Shown here: piece after piece, positions 54,601-62,401 of the stretch
Numbering within the stretch: the stretch's first letter is position 1
Layout of the letters: each line of letters starts with the position of its first letter
NCBI RefSeq assembly: GCF_003047285.1
Contig: NZ_PZYX01000014.1
Span: 48,537 to 112,536, forward strand
DNA: 64,000 bases
Reading direction: 5' to 3'
DNA from: Nocardioides allogilvus
GTDB taxonomy: Bacteria > Actinomycetota > Actinomycetes > Propionibacteriales > Nocardioidaceae
Program-made: the position numbers and the translations under genes
Notes under the pieces: generated by a model
Seen by the model: only the letters and a program-made list of their open reading frames with translations
Told to the model about the DNA's origin: nothing
Databases searched by the model: none

Positions 54601-54987
54601 GACCGCTGCATCGTGTGCCCTCGTGATGGCCTCGGCCACCTCGGGAGGCGCGACCGCCCACAGCGTCGAGACCGACTTCACCGGCGAGAAGGTGAGGTCG
54701 AAACCCGCGACAGCATCCGGTCGGTAGGCGCGGCCGAGAGCCGTGCCAGTGACGGGATGGCAGCCCTCCCCGAACAGGTTCTTCATGTGGTCGGCGGTGA
54801 CCGTGTCGCCGCACGCGAGGTCATCGAGACCGACCAACCCCGAGCCCACCCAGTGGCCGGGTGCCTCACCCTTGGCCGAGTAGTAGTCGCCCAACGGCGT
54901 CGAGCCGAGCTCGGTCGAGTCGGCGGCCGCGACCTGGCGGGTCAGGTACTCATACCCCGACCCGGCGGCCAGCTTCTTGAGTGTCAT
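51613..54987 (-). CDS. MobF/TrwC-type relaxase-helicase
   Basis: A 1124-residue conjugative relaxase. The N-terminal TrwC relaxase domain has two candidate catalytic Tyr (Tyr12, Tyr14 in GYEYLTRQV) and the three-His metal site in HRDSRAGDPDLHTH (His165, 176, 178). A RecD-like helicase follows with Walker A APAGSGKTT (about residue 505), VVIDEAGMAD and the helicase motif TTVHAAQGST. It nicks oriT and unwinds the strand to be transferred. ATG 54987 is chosen; a GTG two codons earlier is possible. No coupling protein or secretion genes are in the element. Confidence 0.92.
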   Translation of the reverse strand: MTLKKLAAGSGYEYLTRQVAAADSTELGSTPLGDYYSAKGEAPGHWVGSGLVGLDDLACGDTVTADHMKNLFGEGCHPVTGTALGRAYRPDAVAGFDLTFSPVKSVSTLWAVAPPEVAEAITRAHDAAVADALAFLEEHAIFTREGTDGVRQVEACGLVAAAFVHRDSRAGDPDLHTHVAVANKVQTRQGKWLSVYGTVLHQYAVAASEAYNTALEHHLTEQLGVRFVDRAAGLAKRPVREIDGVDPTLCRRWSHRRHDIEDRTGELTDEFAAKHGRLPTPKEEIAFAQRANLETRAAKHEPRSEADQRTTWRSEAVQELGQRGLDMMICAALNPTTSAPQRADEQWLREATARVIAELEAHRATWQSWHLYAEAERQVRGINVPADQVPEIVERLVEIATTSLVNLTPDRDPIAEPAGLQRSDGTSVYRHTGADHFTSERMLAAERRIVDAAAIQSVEVIDSLDVELALMKAELDGTALNAGQRELVRALLSDPHHVVLALAPAGSGKTTAMNTFAIISADLGYEAVGLAPSAAAASVLAKATGMATETLAKLDHAFRWDQEVRIGPRTVVVIDEAGMADTLTLDRVIAACAHRGARVRLIGDNRQLAAVGAGGVLRDLATTHGAVRLEEVVRFDDPTEAAASLDLRAGDRAALGFYLDHDRVHVGDTDASLSDVLAAWSTEQAAGRECLMLAPTRDLVARLNHAARKSRLAGLRPPGEVELTDGNQASVGDTILTRHNDRRLGISATDWVKNGDRWTVTGVAGDGSIRACHLRTRLQVVLPVEYVAAHVELGYATTVHAAQGSTADVMHGIVTGSEDRQLLYTMLTRARAENHLHLITDQAASERDDEQFLPGIDEQLTAAATLDRVVDRDGSAVSATTELANATSAATQLRDAARRYADAVTMATKRLLGRDAADELASTAGPLPWLPGVPDELQAYGDWSAYLESRADRVASLGDQVRRCADLPEPLARFDDVLTPDLRAEVVVWRAANGVFDDDRSLLGPRVSDPAAHFYARRLQRRINDLYPPSVQGWEERIAKSIGRPELRGTHVLDLARELDGFDRAGMNAGLLLRRATSMRKPLPDEHTVEALAYRVQQMATQQRRVDDSQQRRAPTRPAAGLGL

Positions 54988-55245
54988 CGTCACATTCCCC
55001 AAGGCCGCGGAGGGCGGTCGAGTGGCCACCCCGATTTGGAATGAAAGAGGTGTGTTTCTGGAAACGGTCTGGGGGAGCGTGCGGGATGAGGAACAGGACG
55101 GCGCTGGGCGAGTGGAGCTCGGGGCGGGAGACGTTGCGGATCTTGGTGCGGATGAGCGGCAGAGATGGGGTGTCCATGTGGGGACAGGTTTCGGCCTTGA
55201 GGGGTGTGGGCGGCCAGTTCGGTCGCTCTGGACCCAGGAGGACCC
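54988..55245. other. Divergent intergenic region, candidate oriT
   Basis: 258 bp between the relaxase and the HTH gene, the usual place for oriT and regulatory sites. It contains GTTTC-TG-GAAAC (55054-55065), a 5-bp inverted repeat. No nic site could be identified. Confidence 0.4.
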
Positions 55246-55461
55246 ATGACTTCCACCACCACCGTTCCCCGCCGGCTCGTCTCGTTGGCCGAGGCAGCCG
55301 AGATCCTCGCCGTTTCGGTGAAGACCGTTCGTCGCTACATCGCCGCCGGCGAGCTCGATGCCGTTCGGCTCGGGCGCCGGACGATCCGGATCAAGGCCGA
55401 GTCGATCGACGCTCTGATCGACGCGCACCCGGTGAATTCGTGGCGGGTGCGGACTTCATGA
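55246..55461 (+). CDS. Excisionase-like helix-turn-helix protein
   Basis: A 71-residue MerR-superfamily HTH protein: RRLVSLAEAAEILAVSVKTVRRYIAAGELDAVRLGRRTIRIKAESIDALIDAH. This is the AlpA/excisionase pattern that binds element ends. The ATG at 55246 follows GGAGGA. It is probably the recombination directionality factor or a relaxase-gene regulator for the tyrosine integrase further downstream. Confidence 0.8.
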   Translation: MTSTTTVPRRLVSLAEAAEILAVSVKTVRRYIAAGELDAVRLGRRTIRIKAESIDALIDAHPVNSWRVRTS

Positions 55462-55520
55462 GGTGCCGGTGGAACGTGGTGTGATCCATCCACCATGGGC
55501 CTCTGCGCATACCCGTGAGA

Positions 55521-55556
55521 GTGTTCGGTGTTCGGTATTGACCGAACACCGAACAC
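55521..55556 (+). promoter_or_regulatory. 16-bp perfect inverted repeat upstream of the AbiE-like pair
   Basis: GTGTTCGGTGTTCGGT and its exact complement ACCGAACACCGAACAC flank a 4-bp ATTG centre, 17 bases before the ATG at 55573. Each arm also has GTGTTCG-type direct repeats. It looks like the operator for autoregulation by the winged-helix protein encoded next. Confidence 0.82.
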
Positions 55557-55572
55557 CTGCGAACATGGCTCC

Positions 55573-56583
55573 ATGGATGTCAGGGCCGCGGCGCAGGACG
55601 CCTTCGCTCAGATTGGAGTGGAGGCGCGTGTTCCCGTTGGCGCACACGCAGCATCCGCTGACCTCACGATCGACCTGGACGGAACCGCGACAGACATCGA
55701 GCTGAAGCGTCGATCACTCGTGGACGCGAAAACAGCGGAACGGCTGATCGCTGAGTTCGACGCCTCCCACGGCCTGTTGCTCGTCGTCGGTGACCGCGTC
55801 ACCGAGGATGCGCGCCGCCACCTCCTCGCAGCCCGCGCCGGCTACTTGGACATGCGAGGCCACCTTGGAATTCGAGCCAACGGCATGCTGATCAACGCCG
55901 ACGTACCGGGTGCCAAGCAGGAACGCGATCGGGCTGACGCGCTCGCGGGCAAGGTTGGGCTCGAGGTCGCCGCGCACCTCTTGATGTCCCCGAGCCAGCG
56001 GGTCGCCGTACGTGCTCTCGCTCGGGACCTCGGTCGATCACCGAGCACCGTTTCGGCGGTTTTGGGCGCGCTACGTCGAGACGGGATCATCGACACCTCC
56101 AACACCGTCATCGACACCGCGCTTTTCTGGCGACTGGCGGAGAAGTGGCCGCGGCGGCGCAGCTTCGCAGCGGTTGTCCCTGACGACGCAGACCCGGTGA
56201 TGACGCAGGCGCTGCGGCTTGGACTCGGAGACTTGAAGGCGCCGGGCTGGGCGCTCTCAGACACCGCCGCTGCCGCGTCCTACGGCGCACCGGTCGCGTT
56301 CCGTGCCGGCCAGAAGCTCGACTTCCTCGTGCCCGACGAGTCGGTCCTACGGCGTGCCGTCCGATTGCTCGGCACCGCGGACTCCGCAGAGAGAGCCGCA
56401 GTCAGCCTCCGAGTTGCTCCAGTGCCTGTGGCCACACATCGGCGCATCGACCTCGGCGGGCCAGCGGAGTGGCCGCTCGCACACCCGTTGTTCGTTGCAC
56501 TCGACCTTGCGCAGGACAGCGGCCGCGGGCGAGAGATCCTCGACGCCTGGAATCCCGATGAGAGGTGGACTCGTGTCTGGTAG
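55573..56583 (+). CDS. AbiEi-like winged-helix antitoxin candidate
   Basis: A 336-residue protein. Residues 20-110 hold a restriction-endonuclease-like pattern (LTIDLDGTATDIELKRRSL, ExK type), then a winged helix (RVAVRALARDLGRSPSTVSAVLGALRRDGII). The next gene is an AbiEii-like nucleotidyltransferase, so this is the candidate antitoxin of a type IV toxin-antitoxin pair, binding the palindrome just upstream. The N-terminal domain is larger than in classical AbiEi. Start ATG 55573; an earlier ATG at 55528 lies inside the palindrome. Confidence 0.72.
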   Translation: MDVRAAAQDAFAQIGVEARVPVGAHAASADLTIDLDGTATDIELKRRSLVDAKTAERLIAEFDASHGLLLVVGDRVTEDARRHLLAARAGYLDMRGHLGIRANGMLINADVPGAKQERDRADALAGKVGLEVAAHLLMSPSQRVAVRALARDLGRSPSTVSAVLGALRRDGIIDTSNTVIDTALFWRLAEKWPRRRSFAAVVPDDADPVMTQALRLGLGDLKAPGWALSDTAAAASYGAPVAFRAGQKLDFLVPDESVLRRAVRLLGTADSAERAAVSLRVAPVPVATHRRIDLGGPAEWPLAHPLFVALDLAQDSGRGREILDAWNPDERWTRVW

Positions 56584-57334
56584 TCGCGTGACCTTCGTCG
56601 GTGACGCAATGGCAGCCGTCATCCAAGGCGTGGCCGAAGTGCGCGACCTGATCGGCGAGACGCCGGTCATCGTCGGCGGCCTCGCGGTGCTGGCGCGCCT
56701 CTCGAATCCCTACCGAGCCACCGTCGACCTTGACGTCGTCGATCGCATGCTTGGCGCCACACCACAACTCGAAGTACTCCGGTCGGCACCGGGTGCCGAG
56801 TCGGTGGAGCCTGCCGCCGTGCTGCTCCCGACCGCGTTCGGGCCGGTGAGGGTCGATGTCCTCGCGGTGCGGCAGGCCGAGCTCGACCAGCCGAGCGACG
56901 ACCCGGGCGATCGTCTCCACGCCTCCTCGCATGCGTGGGCCAGTGACACCGCCACCGAGATGCTCATCGAGGTCGTCCGCCGCGATGGCCAACGAGTCGA
57001 GGTCATGACCCGCGTCGCCGAGCCGGGGCCGCTCATCGCGATGAAGCTCCAGGCCGTCATGAACCGGTCTGTTGAGAAGCAGGGCACTGACTTGCTGGAC
57101 ATCGTTCGGCTGACACTCGACGACGGAACGCGTTCCACTGCGCTCAGGCAGATCGGAGGCGTGACACCTGCGATCGCCAGCGACGTCGCGCTGCACGTCA
57201 ACCTGTGGTTCGTCCGGCGACGGCAGCAGGTCCTTCAGTGGATTCGCAACGTCGGCGGAGATGACGTGAGCCTCGATGACATTGACCTCGTCGCGGAGCT
57301 GCTTGGCGGGGCAGCAGTCCGCGGAATCGGATAG
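56573..57334 (+). CDS. AbiEii-like nucleotidyltransferase toxin candidate
   Basis: A 253-residue nucleotidyltransferase-fold protein. PVIVGGLAVLARL, then ATVDLDVVDRM, matches the GG(S/A) and DxD motifs of AbiEii/AbiGii proteins, which modify tRNA or other acceptors; the later RVDVLAVRQ and LIAMKLQAVMNRSVEKQGTDLLDIVRL complete the pattern (KxxxDxxDI). The GTG at 56573 overlaps the antitoxin gene by 11 bases and has AGAGGTGG upstream; other starts are possible. Phage-defence role is inferred from the family. Confidence 0.75.
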   Translation: MSGSRVTFVGDAMAAVIQGVAEVRDLIGETPVIVGGLAVLARLSNPYRATVDLDVVDRMLGATPQLEVLRSAPGAESVEPAAVLLPTAFGPVRVDVLAVRQAELDQPSDDPGDRLHASSHAWASDTATEMLIEVVRRDGQRVEVMTRVAEPGPLIAMKLQAVMNRSVEKQGTDLLDIVRLTLDDGTRSTALRQIGGVTPAIASDVALHVNLWFVRRRQQVLQWIRNVGGDDVSLDDIDLVAELLGGAAVRGIG

Positions 57335-57365
57335 GTCCCTCGCCGCACTACCTCGGCCGTCGCCT

Positions 57366-58649
57366 CTATGCCTTTCGAGGCGTCGGGGTTCGAGTTGCCC
57401 TTTCAGCGCGAGCGGAGAGTTTCCGGCCCAGCTCGCGATCGCGGTCCTGGGTGCTGTGCTGATAGCGCATCGCCATGGCGGGCGTGCTGTGCCCGAGACG
57501 GTGCATCAACTCGGCGATACTCGCGCCCTCCTCGCCCGCCATGCTCGCCCCGGTGTGCCGAAGGTCGTGGAGGTCGAGGTCTTCGCGGCCGGCGACTCGC
57601 CGAGCTTCACGCCACCCGAACCCCGGCGTCTGGATATTGCCTTCGGGGTCCAAGACCGCAGCCCGGCCGTTGAGTGTGGATTCAGCAAGGTGTTTCGAGT
57701 GATCGCGCTCGGATGAGAACAGCAAGCTGTCCGGGCCAGCCGCTACGTGTTTGTCGAGGTGGGATCGGACAACGGGGATGAGCGCGCCGGGAATGGAGAC
57801 TACCCGCACACCGGCAGGGGTCTTCGGGTCGCCAACGATGGGTGCCGTGCGTCGCCCCGGTTCCGATTCTCCGGTCTGAGGCCGCACCACCCCACGCCCG
57901 ACACTGACGGAGCCGAATGCGTCGTCGTCAAACCCCAGCACAACGTCTGATCGCCTGAGTTCGCGTAGTTCTCCGGAGCGGAGGGCACACCACGTAGCCA
58001 GCAGGAGCAGGAGCCGTCGCCGTTCCGGCATGGCTTCCACCATGACTGCCAACTCGTCCAGGGTCGCCGGGCGCAACTGCTTGTAGACGCTCTTGACGCC
58101 GGCTCCGCGGATGTAGGCCGGGTTGCGAGCGAGCAACTCGTCGTCGATCACGGCCGTGTTGAGGATCGCGCGCAAGGTCGAGTACGAGTCGGCCCGTGCC
58201 GCAGGGCCCGTTTCGAGGTTGTCGTACCAAGCGCGCACTGTCGTACGGGTGATCTCGTCCAAGGGCGTATCGCCGAACTCGGGGAAGACGTGGACGCGCA
58301 GGTTGGACATGTACTTGTCGCGGGTGGTCGGCCGAAGCGGTTCCCCTTTGCTGCTGCGCCGGTTCTTGATCCACTTCTCGGCGTATTCGCGAAAGGTGGG
58401 CAGGCGGGCGGCTTCCTCGGCTCGCTGAGCTTCCTGGAGGCGAGTCTTGGGTGCAGCCCAGGTCTCGGGCTTCTCGAAGTGCCTCTCCCGCTCGGCAATC
58501 AGCCAGGCCTCGGCGTCCATCCGCGCGGTGAACGTCACGGGCGCCGGGACCACCTCTCCGGTGGGGCCGGTGTATCTCGCTTGGTAGCGCCCACTGGGAA
58601 GGTTTCGGATACTTCCGAAGGTCCGCCTATTCGCTCGCCGTGCCACCAT
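57366..58649 (-). CDS. int: Tyrosine-type site-specific integrase
   Basis: A 427-residue integrase with an N-terminal AP2-like arm-binding domain (RNLPSGRYQARYTGPTGE), a core-binding SAM-like domain and the catalytic residues Arg224 (ALRSGELREL), His361-x-x-Arg364 (HDLRHTG), His387 and Tyr396 (GHSTPAMAMRYQH). It lies 195 bp from attR; the CGTGCCAGAT repeats lie upstream of its start. It inserted the element in tRNA-Ser. Confidence 0.95.
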   Translation of the reverse strand: MVARRANRRTFGSIRNLPSGRYQARYTGPTGEVVPAPVTFTARMDAEAWLIAERERHFEKPETWAAPKTRLQEAQRAEEAARLPTFREYAEKWIKNRRSSKGEPLRPTTRDKYMSNLRVHVFPEFGDTPLDEITRTTVRAWYDNLETGPAARADSYSTLRAILNTAVIDDELLARNPAYIRGAGVKSVYKQLRPATLDELAVMVEAMPERRRLLLLLATWCALRSGELRELRRSDVVLGFDDDAFGSVSVGRGVVRPQTGESEPGRRTAPIVGDPKTPAGVRVVSIPGALIPVVRSHLDKHVAAGPDSLLFSSERDHSKHLAESTLNGRAAVLDPEGNIQTPGFGWREARRVAGREDLDLHDLRHTGASMAGEEGASIAELMHRLGHSTPAMAMRYQHSTQDRDRELGRKLSARAERATRTPTPRKA

Positions 58650-58673
58650 TTCGCCCTCTCAAAGTGCCCCTGC

Positions 58674-58718
58674 CGTGCCAGATACGTGCCAGATCGTGCC
58701 AGATACGTGCCAGATGGG
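58674..58718 (+). repeat. Right subterminal repeats, four CGTGCCAGAT units
   Basis: Four CGTGCCAGAT units (58674-58694 and 58695-58718) directly upstream of int. The second pair, ending GGG, is identical over 24 bp to the left-end pair. Likely arm-type integrase sites that also overlap the int promoter. Confidence 0.82.
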
Positions 58719-58844
58719 AGTCAGCCCGTGTCGCGATCTGTCCCCTGAGCATACGCCCTCAAAACGCTGTAACCGCAGGTCAGAGGGCTGCCTGAGCACT
58801 TGAGTCCGCTTGTGGGCCCTGGTGGCAAATGGGCATAGCGGCTA

Positions 58845-58868
58845 GTTCAAATCCCACCGCCACCGCCA
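58845..58868 (+). repeat. attR: right attachment site
   Basis: Exact 24-bp copy of the tRNA-Ser 3' end. It starts GTTCAAATCCCACC and ends in CCGCCA; the 5' part of the tRNA is absent here, so this is the element-chromosome junction. Confidence 0.93.
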
Positions 58869-58892
58869 TGTGATGTCTCAGGACATCGACGA

Positions 58893-58922
58893 GATCCGAA
58901 CCCACGGACGTGGGTTCGGATC
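58893..58922 (+). terminator. Chromosomal terminator separated from tRNA-Ser
   Basis: A 12-bp perfect stem (GATCCGAACCCA with its complement) and a 6-base loop, followed by TTG. Before integration it lay just after the tRNA gene. Confidence 0.7.
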
Positions 58923-58948
58923 TTGTGGTTTCCGCAGCCCCACGAGGG

Positions 58949-59476
58949 TCACAGCCCGAGCAACAGGGGGGCGCGTCTCATTGCCTCGAACCCGTCCGGG
59001 TCGAGCAGGTCACGCATGAGGCGCGGGAAGGCACGCGGCCCGAAGAGGACCGCCTGTCGCTGGGCTGCCTCGACGTCGTCGAGTGACCACCAGCGCATGT
59101 CGAGCACGCCGTCCTCGCAAGGATGGTCAGCGGCGTCCACCAGCGCACCCGCTTCCCTGGTGAAGGCGCTCAACGGCACGACGTAGAAGTGCCCGGTCAC
59201 ACCGGAGTAGCCGTGCGGTTCCATCTCGGGGAACCTGTTCTCCTGCGCCCACACGAGTGCGGGTGCGGTCTGGTCCGTCAGCACGAGGCCGGTCTCCTCG
59301 AAGAGCTCACGAGCGAGGGCCTCCACCAGCGATTCCCCGTCCTCGACGCCGCCGCCCGGTCCGACCCACACGGTCGTCTCCTCGTCGATCCGGTGCTGGG
59401 CCAGCAGGACCCGTGAGTCGTCGTCGAACACGAGACCACGACAAGAGGCACGCAGAGGCAGGTCGGATTCACTCAC
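58949..59476 (-). CDS. NUDIX hydrolase
   Basis: A 175-residue Nudix protein with the complete box GX5EX7REUXEEXGU (GGGVEDGESLVEALARELFEETGLVL). It hydrolyses a nucleoside-diphosphate-linked substrate, not identified here. It is the first chromosomal gene after attR, and is transcribed toward it. Confidence 0.92.
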   Translation of the reverse strand: MSESDLPLRASCRGLVFDDDSRVLLAQHRIDEETTVWVGPGGGVEDGESLVEALARELFEETGLVLTDQTAPALVWAQENRFPEMEPHGYSGVTGHFYVVPLSAFTREAGALVDAADHPCEDGVLDMRWWSLDDVEAAQRQAVLFGPRAFPRLMRDLLDPDGFEAMRRAPLLLGL

Positions 59477-59553
59477 GGCGCCACCGTTTCACACCGCGTG
59501 GACATGAGGACGGGTCTCTCGGTGCACCGGAAACCTGCCGCTGGCTGTCCGGC

Positions 59554-59787
59554 TCAGAGCAGGTCGAGCGCGATCAGCGGGTCGCCCTCCTGGACGACGT
59601 CGCCGACGGCGACCTTGATCGCCGTGACCCGGCCGGGCCGCTCGGCGAGGACCGGGATCTCCATCTTCATCGACTCGAGCAGGACGACGGTGTCGCCGGC
59701 ACCGATGGTGTCGCCGACCTCGCAGTCGACGCTGAGGACGTTGGCGACCATCTCGGCGAGGATCTCGGTCGACTTCGTACGGGCCAT
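59554..59787 (-). CDS. Biotin/lipoyl-binding carrier protein (BCCP-like)
   Basis: A 77-residue protein made of a single biotinyl domain. The modified Lys41 lies in LLESMKMEIPV, and the repeat-like halves flank it. It would carry carboxyl groups for an acyl-CoA carboxylase, but its partners are not in the window. The stand-alone size is common in Actinobacteria. Confidence 0.9.
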   Translation of the reverse strand: MARTKSTEILAEMVANVLSVDCEVGDTIGAGDTVVLLESMKMEIPVLAERPGRVTAIKVAVGDVVQEGDPLIALDLL

Positions 59788-59841
59788 GGTTCGACGCTAG
59801 TGGTTACCGCGGCGTACGAAGTGCTCGGCGAGGCGGGCCGC

Positions 59842-60945
59842 TCAGAGCTCGGCGAAGCGCGAGGGCTCCGGCCGGTGGGCCTCGGCCTCCTCCGCACGGC
59901 GACCACGGCGACCGCGGGGCGCGGTGAGGGCGAGGTCGAGCCGGACGAGGAGATAGCCCAGGAGCAGGCCGAGCACGAGGGAGTAGACCCCACGCAGACC
60001 GGCCTCGAGGAACGAGCCGTCGGGATCGAGCAGCCCCTGCGCCAGCGGCACGGTCGCGGTCACGCCGAACGCGCAGACCCACCACCCCTGCCGGCGTCGG
60101 GCGCGCTGGAAGCAGCCCCACAGCAGGGCGGGGATGCCGAGGAACACCACCAGCGGCCGCGGGAAGGCGCCGATCCGATCAGCCGTCCAGGCGGCGAAGT
60201 CGAGGACGGAGCCGACGACCGACCCGGCGCCGTACCGCCGCAGGAGCTCGCCGTAGGCCAGGGTCAGGACGAGCACGACGACGCCGGCGAACACCGCGAT
60301 CAGGCCGCGGCGACCGAGCCCGTGGAAGCCCGCCCCGAGGCGGTGCACGAGCGCGAAGACGAGGGCCAGCGCGAGGATGAGGGAGGCGTAGTCGAAGCGC
60401 TGGGCGACGACGGTGGGCTCGAAGCCGACGGCGGCGATCGCGGCGAACCCGGACACCAGGGTCGCGATCAAGACCTCGCGGGCGGCCGGCCAGAAGCTGA
60501 CGGCCGGCACCGTCGCCATCACGGCATAGACCCCGCCGACGACGACGGTGAGCACGGCCGCGCCGGTCTGCAGGGTGGGCCCGCCGACGAGGACGGCGGC
60601 CAGGCCGATGACCAGGGCGAGCACGAGCGCGATGCCGGGCCGACCACCGGTGCGGTGGGCCAGCGCCACCGCGAGGACCGTCGAGACGGCGATCGCACCG
60701 GCCCCGTCGAGCCACTCGGGACCGACGCCGGCGACCGCGCACGTGAGGGCCGTGAGCCCCGCCAGCAGCACGGCGGCGGCCGCGGCGACGGCGCCGATCA
60801 TCGGCAGCCGACGAGGCGCCGCTGGCTGGTCGGGTTCGGCGGCGGCCCGCTCGCGCGGCTTCGGAAGCTTCGGGGTGCGTCGTTCCTTCGCCGCCTTCTC
60901 CGCGATGCGGCGACCCTTCACGGGACCATTCGACGGCGTGGACAC
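59842..60945 (-). CDS. Multi-pass membrane protein, unknown function
   Basis: A 367-residue protein with a basic, Lys/Arg-rich amino end (KGRRIAEKAAKERR) and about nine to ten hydrophobic helices; it ends in an Arg/Glu-rich cytoplasmic tail. No catalytic motif or family is recognised. A GTG at 60945 is taken as the start. It lies 10 bases after the nitrilase gene's stop and is probably in one operon with it. Confidence 0.7.
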   Translation of the reverse strand: MSTPSNGPVKGRRIAEKAAKERRTPKLPKPRERAAAEPDQPAAPRRLPMIGAVAAAAAVLLAGLTALTCAVAGVGPEWLDGAGAIAVSTVLAVALAHRTGGRPGIALVLALVIGLAAVLVGGPTLQTGAAVLTVVVGGVYAVMATVPAVSFWPAAREVLIATLVSGFAAIAAVGFEPTVVAQRFDYASLILALALVFALVHRLGAGFHGLGRRGLIAVFAGVVVLVLTLAYGELLRRYGAGSVVGSVLDFAAWTADRIGAFPRPLVVFLGIPALLWGCFQRARRRQGWWVCAFGVTATVPLAQGLLDPDGSFLEAGLRGVYSLVLGLLLGYLLVRLDLALTAPRGRRGRRAEEAEAHRPEPSRFAEL

Positions 60946-60955
60946 GGCGACGAGG

Positions 60956-61726
60956 CTACAGCCGGCGGTTGGCGAGGGAGGGGTTGGTCCGCCGCGCCTC
61001 GTCGAGCACCGCGCGATCGAGCACGGCATCGACGACGGCCTCGTCCGGCCCGGCTTCGACGAGTACGTCGCCGAGCGGATCGACCACCATGGAGTGCCCG
61101 CAGTAGCGCGGAGCGGGCTGGCCGACCGCCACGACGTGGACGGTGTTCTCGATCGCGCGCGCCCGCACGAGGGTGCGCCAGTGGTCGACCTTCCGGTCGC
61201 CGGCGACCCAGGCGGCGGGGACGACCAGGGCTTCTGCGCCGGCGTCGACCAGCATCCGGGCCAGCTCGGGGAAGCGCAGGTCGTAGCAGGTCATCAGGCC
61301 CAGCCTCGTGCCCGCGACCTCCACCACCCGGGGCGAGATGTCGCCCGCCGTGAGGCGCTCGGACTCGCGGTAGCCGAAGGAGTCGTAGAGGTGGATCTTG
61401 CGGTAGGTCGCCTCGGCGGCCCCCCGCACCAGCAGCGTGTTGAACGGCCGGTCCGGGTCCTCGCTCGTCTCGAACATGCCCGCCACGACGGTGGTGTCGA
61501 GGCGCTGCGCCAGCGCCTCGACGGACTGCGCGAAGTCGCCGGCCAGCGACTCGGCGTACGACCCGAGGTGTTGGGACGGGTCGCCGAAGTCGCGGGCAAA
61601 GGCCTCGGGGAGCACCACCAGGTCGGCGGCCTCCGCGGGCAGCTCGGCCAGGCGGGCGCGGTTGACCGACGGGTCGAGGGCGCTGGCCCACTGCACGAGT
61701 CGGACGCGGAGAAGCTGGGAGGTCAC
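60956..61726 (-). CDS. Nitrilase-superfamily amidohydrolase
   Basis: A 256-residue carbon-nitrogen hydrolase. The Glu-Lys-Cys triad is seen in LPEAFARDF (Glu), YRKIHLYDSFG (Lys) and MTCYDLRFPELARM (Cys). The blocks resemble omega-amidase/Nit1-like enzymes; Nit1 removes deaminated glutathione, so cleaving a deaminated-thiol metabolite is possible, but the substrate is not clear. It starts with a GTG at 61726 and is divergent from mobA. Confidence 0.88.
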   Translation of the reverse strand: MTSQLLRVRLVQWASALDPSVNRARLAELPAEAADLVVLPEAFARDFGDPSQHLGSYAESLAGDFAQSVEALAQRLDTTVVAGMFETSEDPDRPFNTLLVRGAAEATYRKIHLYDSFGYRESERLTAGDISPRVVEVAGTRLGLMTCYDLRFPELARMLVDAGAEALVVPAAWVAGDRKVDHWRTLVRARAIENTVHVVAVGQPAPRYCGHSMVVDPLGDVLVEAGPDEAVVDAVLDRAVLDEARRTNPSLANRRL

Positions 61727-61771
61727 TCCCCCAGACTGCCAGCCGGGGGGAGACACTGGGAGGATCCGGGC

Positions 61772-62350
61772 ATGGACTTCGATCTGGACGCAGCCGGCTT
61801 CAGCGGCGTGCTGCTCGCCGGCGGCACCGCCGCGCGCATGGACGGGATCGACAAGGCGAGCATCGAGCTGCACGGCCGTTCGCTGCTGGAGATCGGCCTG
61901 GACAGCTTCCTCGACGCCGACGAGGTGGTCGTCGTGGGACCGCGGACGGTGCCCACGACCCGCCCGGTGACCTTCACCTGCGAGGACCCGCCGCTGGGCG
62001 GTCCGGTCGCCGGGCTGCTGACCGGTTTCGACATGCTGCTGCGCCCGGCGACGCTGGTCGGGGTGCTCGCCGTGGACATGCCCCGCGTCTCGCCCCACAC
62101 CTTCCGCCGGCTGCGCGAGGCGACCACGGGCCACGACGGGGCGTTCCTCGTCGACCCGAGCGGGCGTCGTCAGCTCTGCGGCGTGGTGACGGCCGAAGCC
62201 CTGCGCCGGGTGCGTCCCGACCTCGAGGGACAGCACGGCATGGCGCTGCACCGGCTGCTCGCCGACCTCGACCTGGCCGAGGTCGCCGCCGTCAGCGACG
62301 AGGGCCGCGACATCGACACGTGGGCCGACCTCCGCGACCTCGACGACTGA
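61772..62350 (+). CDS. mobA: Molybdenum cofactor guanylyltransferase
   Basis: A 192-residue MobA-like protein that attaches GMP to molybdopterin. The nucleotide motif LAGGTAARMDGIDKA (close to the LAGGxxxRMG type), VVVVGP and the GGPVAGLLTG and VLAVDMPRV blocks are present. A GGGAGG sequence precedes the ATG at 61772. It is followed by the DUF6457 gene. Confidence 0.88.
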   Translation: MDFDLDAAGFSGVLLAGGTAARMDGIDKASIELHGRSLLEIGLDSFLDADEVVVVGPRTVPTTRPVTFTCEDPPLGGPVAGLLTGFDMLLRPATLVGVLAVDMPRVSPHTFRRLREATTGHDGAFLVDPSGRRQLCGVVTAEALRRVRPDLEGQHGMALHRLLADLDLAEVAAVSDEGRDIDTWADLRDLDD

Positions 62351-62401
62351 CGACACGCTCGCCACTTGCGGCGCGCCCGGTGTTGGCGAGAGATTGGTCG
62401 G

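Noticed and set aside
58674..58718. CGTGCCAGAT repeats as a CRISPR array
   Set aside because: Units are 10-11 bp, directly adjacent, with no spacers and no cas genes.
60548..62350. 600-codon frame that ends with mobA
   Set aside because: Only the last 192 residues match MobA and the proper start has a ribosome-binding site; the upstream part is opposite the nitrilase and membrane-protein genes.
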